Below are positions 43,051 to 51,874 of a DNA stretch of 64,000 nucleotides, piece after piece. The notes beneath the pieces were generated by a model. That model was not told the origin of the DNA. It worked only from the letters and a program-made list of their open reading frames with translations, and ran no database searches. Each line of letters begins with the position of its first letter. Position 1 is the stretch's first letter. Origin of the DNA: Tolypothrix bouteillei VB521301 (GTDB taxonomy: Bacteria > Cyanobacteriota > Cyanobacteriia > Cyanobacteriales > Nostocaceae). The DNA is taken from NCBI RefSeq assembly GCF_000760695.4, contig NZ_JHEG04000001.1, positions 434,785 to 498,784 on the forward strand. The letters run 5' to 3'. Made by a program: the position numbers and the translations under genes.

Positions 43051-45348
43051 TCAACTGATTTTGCTGAAAACTAAATTCGGTACGGATTCCAAAACTTCCA
43101 TTGCTTGAGTGTAAGCATCTTTAGCAGCAAGTTGTTTGGCTGTTTTCTTGTTAGGATAATCAGCGGAAGTGAGGATTTCTTGCTCAAACAATTTAATCTG
43201 ACAGCGACAGCGAAAACCCCCGCTTCCTAGCTGAGTAAAGGTATATTTTGGTTCTTGTTGCTTGAGCTTGATAACCAGCTCTTGAAGGAGTCCGATAAAA
43301 TTGAGATCGGGAGCGTTCAAGTCCACAGTCTCTATGACAATGGGTTTTTGAACCTCAGTTTTGACCTTGACGGGTAACGCTCTTTCACTGGGATTCACTA
43401 AGCGATCGCCAAGATAGTCCCGCACCCAAAAAACGGCTGCTTGGTTGCGACTCGCTGCTTTTCCTGGGGCGATCGCACACTCTCTTGTTGTCAGCACCAA
43501 ACCATCAACCGCGACGACAAACCAAGTACAGAATTCTTTGCCCTCATCAACAATAGAGTTCTCTATCTTCCAACTTGTATTAATTTGAGTTTGCATCATC
43601 AGTGCGGAGACTGCCATGTGAGGAACTTTGGTTAAAGCCGAGTAAGTTGTCTCGTGTACCCGAGTTTCTGTACTGTGAAATAAAAGGTAAGTAAAGTCTG
43701 AGGCTTGCAAAAGTTCTTGTGTTCCCCGCCGTTCAATTTCATCAATTATGCTTTCAACCGTATTATTTTCAATGGCTCGCTTAACCTCGCGGCTAAACTC
43801 TTTTGGAGTCAGTTCTTGCATAACTAGGCGATCGCAAAGCGCAGCTGATGGCTGTAGATTGCTTTCCACCTTAGGAGGCAATTCTCGTTCATTAAGGTGA
43901 ACCAAACTACCACGAAGATACTCCTGAATCCAGAAAACTGCTGCTCTATTGCGGCTAGTTGCCTTCCATAAATCTGTGGTACCTTGTTTTGTTGTGAGTG
44001 CCACACCATCAATACTGACAACAAACCAAGTACAAAATTCCGTACCTTCATCAACAATAGAATCTTCTATCTTCCAGTTTTCTTCCTTTTGACACTGTAT
44101 AGTCAGTGCTGAAACTGCTAGGTTGGGAGTTTCGTTTAAAGCCGAGCAGACTATTTCATGAACGTTACTATCTTGAGCGTAAAATAGAAGGTAAGTAAAA
44201 TCTGAAGCTTGTAGTATTTTCTCTTGCGCTCTCCGCTTGATTTCATCAATTATAGTTTCAACAGTGTTCTGCTTGGCAACATATTTAACTATGCGAGAAA
44301 AATCTTTTGGAGGCAGTTCTTTAAACTCGTTAGAAACTATACTTTTTTCGTACTGTTTTTTCTTTTCTCCTGAAAAATATGCATCCTTATCTTCTTGTAA
44401 ACTATTGCGATATTCAGTTGCTTTAATCGCAATTTCTTGAAGCTCTGCTTTAGTGTAAGGAAGTTTTTGTCCGTTTAACCAAGCCTTGATTATTCTATGG
44501 TTGACCAGATCGACATACCGTCTAATGGGAGATGTAAAATGGCAATAAGCAGGTATTGATAAAGCAAAATGTCCAGCCAAAGTAGGGCTATATTCAGCCT
44601 TGTTCATCCAATTAACTAGCAACGACTGAATGTAGCCCATAGAAGCCACAACAGATATTGATTCTAAGATGCGCTTGCGATCGGGAGCGATCTCCTTAGC
44701 TGAATGATTTCTATACACCATGTTGATTCCACAGTCCGCCATAGTGTTGGCTACCGCAAAGTTACAGAGAATCATAAATTCGGAGATAATTTGCTGGCTT
44801 TTATACTCAACCGCGAGCAAACGACCATCTTCAGTGACTAGTAAACTATCGCTTAATGAGATAGCAATCGCGCCTTGTTCTTGACGTCTGATGGTTAGTT
44901 TTTTTGCTACCAATTGACAAAGTTTTAAAGTTTCGTGGAAATCGTCATCCCGATTTTTCAAAGCAGCATCTGCTTCAGCGTAAGAAAATCTCCTCAAGCT
45001 ACAAAGTTCCGATTCAAAAATTCTAGTTTCTAAAATTTCTGCACTATCTGACAGCCGAACTTGTACTGTTACAGTATCCCGTGTTTGCTTTTCCAACAAA
45101 CTGAGATCGTTTTCTGCTAGATGCTTGGGCAGCATGGGACTCACACTACTAGCTCTATATCTCGTTTCTATTTTGTTATAAGCATTGCGATCGATGTAGC
45201 TATCTTTCTTCACATGAGCAGCTACATCAGCAATGTGGATAGACAGCAGGACTCCTTCGTTTTGTTGCTCGATCCAAATTGCATCGTCTAAGTCCTTAGA
45301 GGTTTCACCGTCGATTGTAAAGCCAAAGACTCCTACTCTTTGTTGCAT
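43051..45348 (-). CDS. RNase II/R-type (RNB) protein with repeated modules and C-terminal dsRBM
   Basis: 765 residues. Residues 1-330 are an RNB catalytic domain without the usual N-terminal cold-shock domains: TIDGETSKDLDDAIWIE holds the metal-binding Asp cluster, then HIADVAAHV, IISEFMILCNFAVA and the signature FTSPIRRYVDLVNHR. Two repeated modules follow (about 345-505 and 510-675), each with (L)xPK(D/E)FSR, NTVE(T/S)IIDEI, LQASDFTYLLF, AVSAL and W-K-I-E-(D/N)-SIVDEG. The last ~70 residues (SGGFRCRCQIKLFEQEI, NKKTAKQLAAKDAYTQAMEV) form a dsRNA-binding motif, and the end of each module has a similar alpha-beta-beta-beta-alpha pattern. Such an architecture suggests a 3'-5' exonuclease specialised for structured RNA. 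Confidence 0.85.
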   Translation of the reverse strand: MQQRVGVFGFTIDGETSKDLDDAIWIEQQNEGVLLSIHIADVAAHVKKDSYIDRNAYNKIETRYRASSVSPMLPKHLAENDLSLLEKQTRDTVTVQVRLSDSAEILETRIFESELCSLRRFSYAEADAALKNRDDDFHETLKLCQLVAKKLTIRRQEQGAIAISLSDSLLVTEDGRLLAVEYKSQQIISEFMILCNFAVANTMADCGINMVYRNHSAKEIAPDRKRILESISVVASMGYIQSLLVNWMNKAEYSPTLAGHFALSIPAYCHFTSPIRRYVDLVNHRIIKAWLNGQKLPYTKAELQEIAIKATEYRNSLQEDKDAYFSGEKKKQYEKSIVSNEFKELPPKDFSRIVKYVAKQNTVETIIDEIKRRAQEKILQASDFTYLLFYAQDSNVHEIVCSALNETPNLAVSALTIQCQKEENWKIEDSIVDEGTEFCTWFVVSIDGVALTTKQGTTDLWKATSRNRAAVFWIQEYLRGSLVHLNERELPPKVESNLQPSAALCDRLVMQELTPKEFSREVKRAIENNTVESIIDEIERRGTQELLQASDFTYLLFHSTETRVHETTYSALTKVPHMAVSALMMQTQINTSWKIENSIVDEGKEFCTWFVVAVDGLVLTTRECAIAPGKAASRNQAAVFWVRDYLGDRLVNPSERALPVKVKTEVQKPIVIETVDLNAPDLNFIGLLQELVIKLKQQEPKYTFTQLGSGGFRCRCQIKLFEQEILTSADYPNKKTAKQLAAKDAYTQAMEVLESVPNLVFSKIS

Positions 45349-45565
45349 ATGTCTTACAAGTAGTACAAATACACTTTATTTTAGCGAGTTTATCAAAATG
45401 CTCCACACAGCTTTAACTGAGTATCGCTGTTAAAGTTTACTCTTTTGAAAATATTTTTCGTAATTCTTGGGATTTTCTTCACGTTAAGAGCGTTGCATTT
45501 TCTGTAAGAGAGTTCAAACAGTTTTATGAGTGGCAATGAGGGGTAATAAATCTTTATTTAGATTG

Positions 45566-45592
45566 CGTTACAAGGCAAGCAGCCCTGTAACG
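45566..45592. terminator. Hairpin after the aminotransferase gene
   Basis: CGTTACAAGGC pairs with GCCCTGTAACG (one mismatch) around AAGCA. It lies about 50 nt past the stop of the minus-strand aminotransferase. No strong U-tract. Confidence 0.4.
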
Positions 45593-45642
45593 AGAAAAAG
45601 CTCCATTTTAATGGGTTTTACCTGAACAAGGGTACCGTTCTC

Positions 45643-46791
45643 CTAACCTTTGACCCCTACTTTCTCCAATGCGTCTATAAATTTATCAACACTTTCTTGA
45701 CGGCTGTTAAAACCCATCAGCCCAACACGCCAAACCTTACCTGCGAGTTCGCCCAATCCTCCCCCAATTTCAATATTGTGCTCGTTCAGTAACTGCCGAG
45801 CGATCGCTTTACCATCGACGCCTTCTGGAATGCGAACTGTGGTCAGCGTGGGAAGGCGAAATTCTCGCTCAACGTGCAAAGTTAACCCCAAATTCTCCAA
45901 CCTTTCCCAAAGATATTCTACGTTCTTTTGATGGCGCTGCCAGCAGTTTTCCAATCCCTCTTCTGCAACCAAGCGCAATGCCTCCCGCAAAGCATAATAC
46001 AAATTAATGGGCGCAGTATGGTGATAAACGCGTTCTTGACCCCAGTATTTGTTCAACAACGTCATATCCAAGTACCAGTTAGCTACCTTATTCGGGCGCT
46101 TTTGCAATTTCTCCACAGCACGGGGGCTCATTGTAAATGGTGAAGCTCCTGGCGGACAGCCCAAACCTTTTTGGCTGCAACTGTACGCCAAGTCAACTCC
46201 CCACTCATCTAAAAAGATAGGAACGCCACCCAAACTGGTCACCGTATCTACCAGTAGCAGACACCCAAATTCACGACACAGATCGCCAACTCCCTCCAAA
46301 GGTTGACGTGCGCCTGTAGAAGTTTCAGCATGAACTAAAGCCAACAGGCTCGGACGATGAGTTTCCAACGCACTCCGCAATTCCTCCAGAGTAAACACTT
46401 GTCCCCAAGATTTTGCGATCGTTCTGACATCTGCACCATATCGCCCCGCCATATCCACAAGACGATTGCCAAAGTAACCCATCACACCAACCAACACAAC
46501 ATCACCAGGTTCTACAGTGTTAGCGATCGTTGCTTCCATTGCAGCAGTTCCCGTACCTGAAACCGCAATAGTCAAAGGATTTTCCGTTTGCCATACGTAG
46601 CGCAACAGTGACTGAATTTCATCCATCAGCCCCAAAAACGCAGGATCGAGGTGTCCCAATGGAGAAGTGTTCATGGCTTCAAGAACTGCAGGATGGGCGT
46701 TGGATGGTCCCGGTCCCAACAGAAGACGAGATGGAACTGCAAGAGGTGCTAGTTGCAGACGTTGGTTGTTGTTAATTGACAGTGTTTGCAT
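45643..46791 (-). CDS. Alanine-glyoxylate aminotransferase-family protein
   Basis: 382 residues, class V PLP enzyme. LLLGPGPSNAHPAVLEAM and GHLDPAFLGLMDE are typical N-terminal segments; VSGTGTAAMEA binds the cofactor phosphate; the Schiff-base lysine is in CSQKGLGCPPGASPF; Asp is in LLLVDTVTSLGG. It transfers an amino group from alanine or serine to glyoxylate, as in photorespiration, though substrate use is not certain. It lies 3 nt after the Rieske gene on the same strand, so the two are co-transcribed. Confidence 0.92.
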   Translation of the reverse strand: MQTLSINNNQRLQLAPLAVPSRLLLGPGPSNAHPAVLEAMNTSPLGHLDPAFLGLMDEIQSLLRYVWQTENPLTIAVSGTGTAAMEATIANTVEPGDVVLVGVMGYFGNRLVDMAGRYGADVRTIAKSWGQVFTLEELRSALETHRPSLLALVHAETSTGARQPLEGVGDLCREFGCLLLVDTVTSLGGVPIFLDEWGVDLAYSCSQKGLGCPPGASPFTMSPRAVEKLQKRPNKVANWYLDMTLLNKYWGQERVYHHTAPINLYYALREALRLVAEEGLENCWQRHQKNVEYLWERLENLGLTLHVEREFRLPTLTTVRIPEGVDGKAIARQLLNEHNIEIGGGLGELAGKVWRVGLMGFNSRQESVDKFIDALEKVGVKG

Positions 46792-46794
46792 TAT

Positions 46795-48126
46795 TTATTT
46801 CTCAGCGTGTACATAGTCTACAAAGTAAAATTTAGGGCTTAGGGAGAATTTGAGCCAAGCGTAAACGGATAGGCTCAAAAGTGCTAAAACAATCAGGGGT
46901 ACACCGAGTCTTGCTCGCAGTGCATCGGGAAAGGTAGCAACTGCTGAAACAATCATGACAAAGCATCCCAAAAGAATCCATTGCAGGCGCTGTATGTTTT
47001 TCAGCGCATTTCGACAGCTACTACAATGTTGAGTGTGTTGCCTGTAGCGATTGAGTAATTCTTGACGATTCTCGTTGATTGTCGAATTTGCTGGAACACT
47101 GATTCCAACTTCGCTCCAAGGTAACTGTCCCTGACAATATGTATCGAACCATTTCCGAAACTCAGTAACCAAGCGATCTGCACTTGTGGGTAGTTTGTAT
47201 GCAGTTTTCCAATTACCTTGTTGCTGTTGGAGAAAATACTCTTGCTGGTGTAAAAAAATCATATCTCCATCCAACACCGCATTTCGGTTTTGAATGTGAT
47301 CCCACCAACGAGGTATGAGATGGTGAAGGGTTTTGGCAAAGTTACGGGGAAACTGACCTACAATCCTCGATTTCCCTGGAGCCACTGGTATGCAATAAGT
47401 TACAAGCCCTACCTGTTTTCCTTGGTTACCGAAGCTAATGGCATATTCCAAGTGACAGGGTGGCTCAAAAGTAATGCTTGTTTTGTACAATCCTTGACTG
47501 GCGACTTGAATCAAGTTTGGTGTTGATTGTACAACTTTCATGTCGATAGGAGCTGCTTTTGAGCGATCGCCCTGAACTCCATGATGTGCAAAAGGAACGT
47601 GACTGGGGTCTGCTACATTTTCTACAAGGGTTTGCCAGTCATAATCCAAATCCCTGACAAAAGAAGACCACACAAACCCTTTACTAGCATCGAGCTGTGG
47701 CGATAGAGGTAACGGTGTATTGGCGGCTTGCTCGGCAGAACTGACATCAGGCCAAACCCAGAGTAAACCATTTTCCTGACAGCAAGGAAATGCGATCGCA
47801 CATAGTTGTTTGTTCTCTGTCAACAGTTCCGGCTTTTCTGCTTGGGGAACGTGAGTGCAAATCCCTTGAGAATCAAATTGCCACCCGTGATAGCTGCACG
47901 TTAAATTGCCAGTTTTATCGTCAATTCGACCTTCACTCAACGGTGCAAGACGGTGGGGACATCGATCTAAAAAGACTTGAAAATTTTCAGATGACTTTGG
48001 TTTCCAAATGACCAAACGGAGTCCCAAAAGCTTGACTGGTGTTGGTCGCGTTGAGTCAAGATCTTCTATTGGTGATAGGGGATACCAGTGTTGAAAAAAA
48101 TTAAATTCGGATTGCATATCTACCAT
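46795..48126 (-). CDS. Rieske [2Fe-2S] oxygenase, pheophorbide a oxygenase-like
   Basis: About 443 residues from ATG 48126 (ATG 48117 is also possible). The Rieske centre is CPHRLAPLSEG and CSYHGWQFDSQG. The mononuclear iron site region is LVENVADPSHVPFAHHG. Near the C-terminus a CSSC pair (HCSSCRNALKNIQRL) is followed by two hydrophobic helices (WILLGCFVMIVSAVA and VPLIVLALLSLSVYAW), the membrane anchor layout of PaO/Tic55/Cao proteins. Probable role in chlorophyll breakdown or another membrane-bound oxygenation. First gene of the operon with the aminotransferase. Confidence 0.9.
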   Translation of the reverse strand: MVDMQSEFNFFQHWYPLSPIEDLDSTRPTPVKLLGLRLVIWKPKSSENFQVFLDRCPHRLAPLSEGRIDDKTGNLTCSYHGWQFDSQGICTHVPQAEKPELLTENKQLCAIAFPCCQENGLLWVWPDVSSAEQAANTPLPLSPQLDASKGFVWSSFVRDLDYDWQTLVENVADPSHVPFAHHGVQGDRSKAAPIDMKVVQSTPNLIQVASQGLYKTSITFEPPCHLEYAISFGNQGKQVGLVTYCIPVAPGKSRIVGQFPRNFAKTLHHLIPRWWDHIQNRNAVLDGDMIFLHQQEYFLQQQQGNWKTAYKLPTSADRLVTEFRKWFDTYCQGQLPWSEVGISVPANSTINENRQELLNRYRQHTQHCSSCRNALKNIQRLQWILLGCFVMIVSAVATFPDALRARLGVPLIVLALLSLSVYAWLKFSLSPKFYFVDYVHAEK

Positions 48127-48143
48127 TGTGTTCGGTTTTGTGC

Positions 48144-48256
48144 ATTTGCGAATATAGTTCGCGGCTATACAAACAAAACCCACCTACGTGGGTTTCAAAA
48201 CCTTGATTCTTTAACTAGTAGTCCGCGCAGGCAGACTTTATTTGTATAGTAGCGAC
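48144..48256. repeat. Dispersed multi-hairpin repeat, copy C
   Basis: Small hairpin GCGAATATAGTTCGC, outer arms CTATACAAA and TTTGTATAG, and inner stem-loops AACCCACCTACGTGGGTT and AGTCCGCGCAGGCAGACT. It ends immediately at the helicase stop at 48257, separating two minus-strand transcription units. Confidence 0.75.
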
Positions 48257-50464
48257 TTATATTCGCCCAGAACTTTTAAAACATTCTCTAAGCTCCATCA
48301 TATCTAAATAATCGTTAGCAAATGCTTTCCGTAGAAGTGGGTAAGGAATAAATTCATCATACTTTTGCATCTGCGGTGCTTCAGAAGTACTGACTAAAGC
48401 TGCATTGGGAATTCTTTGCTCGCATAGGGAAAGAATTTCCGATTGCAAATATTTTAATTTTTCTGGCGCTAGTTTTATTATTAAAAAATAAGGATTATTG
48501 CCACTCATACTTTTAATTTCTAGAGATTCCCGACAAAAAGAGTTCAGCAATCTTTCTAAAGTTCGATAAGCAACAGTCCCCATCCAAGGAAAAATACAAC
48601 ACTTACCTTTTTCTAATTGCACGATATAACTTGTATCCAATCCAGAGTCTTTTGCCAATTTGCGAGCCGAATGCAATCTTTGTAAGGCATTTTTTTGTAA
48701 ATAGCTATATTCTGTCTCTTCACACAAAACTTGACGCATTCTTTGCAAAACTTTTGTATGAATAGTGCTACTACCCCCACGCCAGTAAATACTTGATTGA
48801 CCTTCTCCCTGTTTTACCAAAACAATCCTTTTTTTGAAATCAACTTCCGTAACTTCCCAAGTTCTACCCGCCAAAGCGAAGACATTTCCTACAGGGATTG
48901 GTGTAGAGATACTGCCAATGTCCGTATTACCCTGTTTGACAGCATACTCCCGAGCGTCAGAAAAAACAGCATAAAATTGAAATTTTCCAACAACTTTTTC
49001 CCCTGTCAAACCAAGAATTACGTTACCTTTTTCCGTTAACTGGACATGATTGATGTCAATTAAGTAATTTATTAATAATTTAAAATCTTCTCTAGAAATA
49101 TTGCCAAAAATGGGCAAACTTAAAACTTTTTTTGCCAAGTGAGAAGGTGACATTTCACCTTCAGATAATAAAATACTCATCATTTGTTGATACAACAAAC
49201 TCACGGGATATTTAGGATTCTTAATTGGCTCAATCCAACGCTCCTCTAAATAAAGTTGAATAATAGCAATACACTGTAAAAGTTGCCAAGGGATTTGTTC
49301 TGGTAAAGACTTTTCCGAAGAGATCTCCTCTTCAGCACAGACAAAACGCATATCAGCCGCTTCTCCTCTTCTCCCAGTACGACCCAACCTTTGTAAAAAA
49401 CTAGCAACAGAAAAAGGAGATTCCAACTGAATGACACGTTCCAAATAACCGATATCGATACCCAATTCCAAAGTTAAGGTTGCAGCTGTGACAGCCGGAC
49501 GATTGGGTTCGCGCATAGCACTTTCAGCCGCTTGACGCAAACGAGCAGAAATACTGCCATGATGGACGTGATAAATATCGTCCTCCCCCTCCTCACGAGC
49601 AATTTTTCGCAATGCTCCAATAACCGATTCCGTCTGAGACTTATTGTTAGCAAAAATCAGACACTTTCGCGACTGACTCAAATTAAAAATATAGCGATCG
49701 CACTCACCTAGCTCCTCCTCTCTTTCCTCAGCGCCCTCAGCGCCTCTGCGGTTTATATCACCAACATAAAAATGCTCCACAGCCAACTTAATTTGACGCT
49801 TCCCCACCTCCATTTTTGGAGTAACAACCGCTCTTTTAGTCCCAGAGCGCAACCACTCCTCAGCCATCGAATAATCCCCTAACGTCGCCGACAACCCAAT
49901 CCTGCGAGGTTCTTTATCAATTACCCTCTCCAAGCGCGTCAACTGGCAAAGAATTTGACAACCACGTTCCGAACCCATAAAGACGTGAATTTCATCAATA
50001 ATGACAAACCGCAAATCTCCAAACAGACGAAACAATTCATTGTGTTTGTTAATTAACAAACTTTCCAAAGATTCCGGCGTAATTTGCAAAATTCCTCTAG
50101 GGGTTTTCAAAAGCTTGTTTTTATGACTTTGAGAAACATCACCATGCCAACAGCAAACAGGTATTTCCGCTTCTTTTAACAAGTCATTCAATCGTTCAAA
50201 TTGATCGTTAATTAGAGCTTTAATAGGACCAATATACAAAGCTCCAATTGTAGTCGCAGGATTATCGTACAATTCAGTCAAAACAGGTAGAAAAGCCGCT
50301 TCTGTTTTTCCCGCAGCTGTTCCAGCCGTCACCAGCAAATGAGCATCAGTGTTAAAAATGACTTTACAGGCTTCGATTTGAACTGGTCTTAATTCAGTCC
50401 AGTTGCGATCGTAAATATATTCCTGAATAAAGGGTGCAAGTTTGGAAAAAATAGTCTCACTCAT
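48257..50464 (-). CDS. SF2 DEAD/DEAH helicase of a DUF2791/TerB-C operon
   Basis: 735 residues, Lhr/YprA-like. Walker A VTAGTAAGKTEAAFLPVL, GALYIGPIKALINDQF (Ia), ILQITPESLESLL (Ib), DEIH in VIIDEIHVFMGSERG, ATLGD in IGLSATLGDY, TATLTLELGIDIG? region AATLTLELGIDIGY (V) and LQRLGRTGRRGEAA (VI). Residues around 235-250 contain a low-complexity insert (NRRGAEGAEEREEEL) from a dispersed repeat. The start lies 1 nt past the stop of the DUF2791 gene. With that ATPase and the TerB-C protein it forms a three-gene unit, similar to BrxD/BrxHI pairs of BREX type 2, probably acting on DNA. Confidence 0.9.
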   Translation of the reverse strand: MSETIFSKLAPFIQEYIYDRNWTELRPVQIEACKVIFNTDAHLLVTAGTAAGKTEAAFLPVLTELYDNPATTIGALYIGPIKALINDQFERLNDLLKEAEIPVCCWHGDVSQSHKNKLLKTPRGILQITPESLESLLINKHNELFRLFGDLRFVIIDEIHVFMGSERGCQILCQLTRLERVIDKEPRRIGLSATLGDYSMAEEWLRSGTKRAVVTPKMEVGKRQIKLAVEHFYVGDINRRGAEGAEEREEELGECDRYIFNLSQSRKCLIFANNKSQTESVIGALRKIAREEGEDDIYHVHHGSISARLRQAAESAMREPNRPAVTAATLTLELGIDIGYLERVIQLESPFSVASFLQRLGRTGRRGEAADMRFVCAEEEISSEKSLPEQIPWQLLQCIAIIQLYLEERWIEPIKNPKYPVSLLYQQMMSILLSEGEMSPSHLAKKVLSLPIFGNISREDFKLLINYLIDINHVQLTEKGNVILGLTGEKVVGKFQFYAVFSDAREYAVKQGNTDIGSISTPIPVGNVFALAGRTWEVTEVDFKKRIVLVKQGEGQSSIYWRGGSSTIHTKVLQRMRQVLCEETEYSYLQKNALQRLHSARKLAKDSGLDTSYIVQLEKGKCCIFPWMGTVAYRTLERLLNSFCRESLEIKSMSGNNPYFLIIKLAPEKLKYLQSEILSLCEQRIPNAALVSTSEAPQMQKYDEFIPYPLLRKAFANDYLDMMELRECFKSSGRI
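49708..49757. repeat. Dispersed repeat inserted in frame in the helicase gene
   Basis: A run of CTCAGCGCC units with flanking CTCTGCGG. On the coding strand it gives RRGAEGAEERE. Such peptides occur sporadically in cyanobacterial proteins where this repeat has entered genes. Confidence 0.65.
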
Positions 50465-50465
50465 T

Positions 50466-51803
50466 TCACAGACTTATTTCTGCAACATCATCATCTTCAT
50501 CTACATTGATATTTATATTTTTTCTGATAGAAGTCGGTTTAAAATCAGTGCCATGGATGAGTGTTTTAAAAGTAAAATTGGGATTTTGGTAGAGAACATT
50601 TACCACACTAATAAAATCCCGTACAATTTCACCAGGAGTCAGCAAAGCTTCAGCACCTAACCGACTGACAATTTCTCGGACAAACTCTTTCAAGTCTCTA
50701 TTTGTCAAAGTTTGCTCGTAACCATAATTAAATGCATGAATCTCAGCTAATCTTTGCAAAAGGATGAGAATTTCCTCTTCTACAAGCGGATTCAGACGCA
50801 GTACGGGACCCAAAAATTCCTGTACTCCAGCTTGTGACGCAAAACGGCTTTCTTTGGTACGTCTTCGCCAAGCAGAATCAGAAAAAAGTCCCCGATTGGG
50901 ATCTTCTAAAAATCTTGTCGTTCCACCAATAATAATTCCAAGATGTTCTGCCTTACATTGCATGGTGTCATTAAACATTCCCAACAATCTGTTGTAATTT
51001 TTTTCACGGGTTACTGTAGTCGGTATTTTGTACAAATACACGGCTTCATCAAGCAGAACAATAAGCCCTTTATAACCAATTTCAGCAACAAACTTGGCTA
51101 ATAACTTAAGGTAGTCATACCACGTTTCATCATCAATAATAACGCGAACTCCTAAGGCTGCTTTTGCCTCAATTTTTGTAGTAAATTCCCCCCGCAACCA
51201 CTTGAGAGCAGCATTTTTTAAATTATCCTCATCCAATCGATAGCCCCGCCAGTAAGCGACAATAACGCTCCCAAAATCAAAACCATGAACTAAATCTTCG
51301 ATATACTGAACTACTTCTCGAATTTTCTCTTCTACTTTGTCGTCAAAACCTTCATCATTGGGACGCATTCCACTTTCTTTTGCGACCTCTTGTTGGATTT
51401 TGTTAATCCATCCTTCTAAAATAGAAACTAAAGCACCACCATCAGGGCGAGTTTTTGTGGCGAGGTGACTCATTAATTCTCGATAGGTTGCCAAACCTTC
51501 GTTATTACTTCCAGCAAGCCGGCGTTCCAGGGATAAATCAGCATCAGCAACTACAAAACCTTGCTCCATAGCATAGCTGCGGACTAACTGTAGCATGAAG
51601 CTTTTTCCAGAACCATAGTTACCAACTACAAAGCGAAATGCTGCTACACCCTCGGCTATATCATCAAGATTTTGCAATAAACTTTTCAGTTCTTTTTCTC
51701 TTCCTACTGCTATATGCTCTAACCCCAATCTCGGTACGACTCCCGCACCTAGAGAGTTCATTAAAGCAGTAGATACTTTTTTTGATATTTTCAGCTTTGC
51801 CAT
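50466..51803 (-). CDS. DUF2791-family P-loop ATPase (BrxD-like)
   Basis: 445 residues from ATG 51803, with GAGGTGA upstream; a GTG at 51812 is less likely. Family start GAGVVPRLGLEHIAVGREKE, Walker A VVGNYGSGKSFMLQL, Walker B GLIVLLDEAVYLYK, sensor region LGIIIGGTTRFLEDP and TPGEIVRDFISVVN near the end. DUF2791 proteins include BREX BrxD and related defence ATPases. It is sandwiched between the TerB-C-like gene (72 nt upstream) and the helicase (1 nt downstream), so all three likely work as one complex. Confidence 0.88.
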   Translation of the reverse strand: MAKLKISKKVSTALMNSLGAGVVPRLGLEHIAVGREKELKSLLQNLDDIAEGVAAFRFVVGNYGSGKSFMLQLVRSYAMEQGFVVADADLSLERRLAGSNNEGLATYRELMSHLATKTRPDGGALVSILEGWINKIQQEVAKESGMRPNDEGFDDKVEEKIREVVQYIEDLVHGFDFGSVIVAYWRGYRLDEDNLKNAALKWLRGEFTTKIEAKAALGVRVIIDDETWYDYLKLLAKFVAEIGYKGLIVLLDEAVYLYKIPTTVTREKNYNRLLGMFNDTMQCKAEHLGIIIGGTTRFLEDPNRGLFSDSAWRRRTKESRFASQAGVQEFLGPVLRLNPLVEEEILILLQRLAEIHAFNYGYEQTLTNRDLKEFVREIVSRLGAEALLTPGEIVRDFISVVNVLYQNPNFTFKTLIHGTDFKPTSIRKNININVDEDDDVAEISL

Positions 51804-51874
51804 GTAAATCACCTCGTTCTATTCTCGTTATTTGGTTGAGATCCAGTGACGAGAATATAAATATGTAGATGCCT

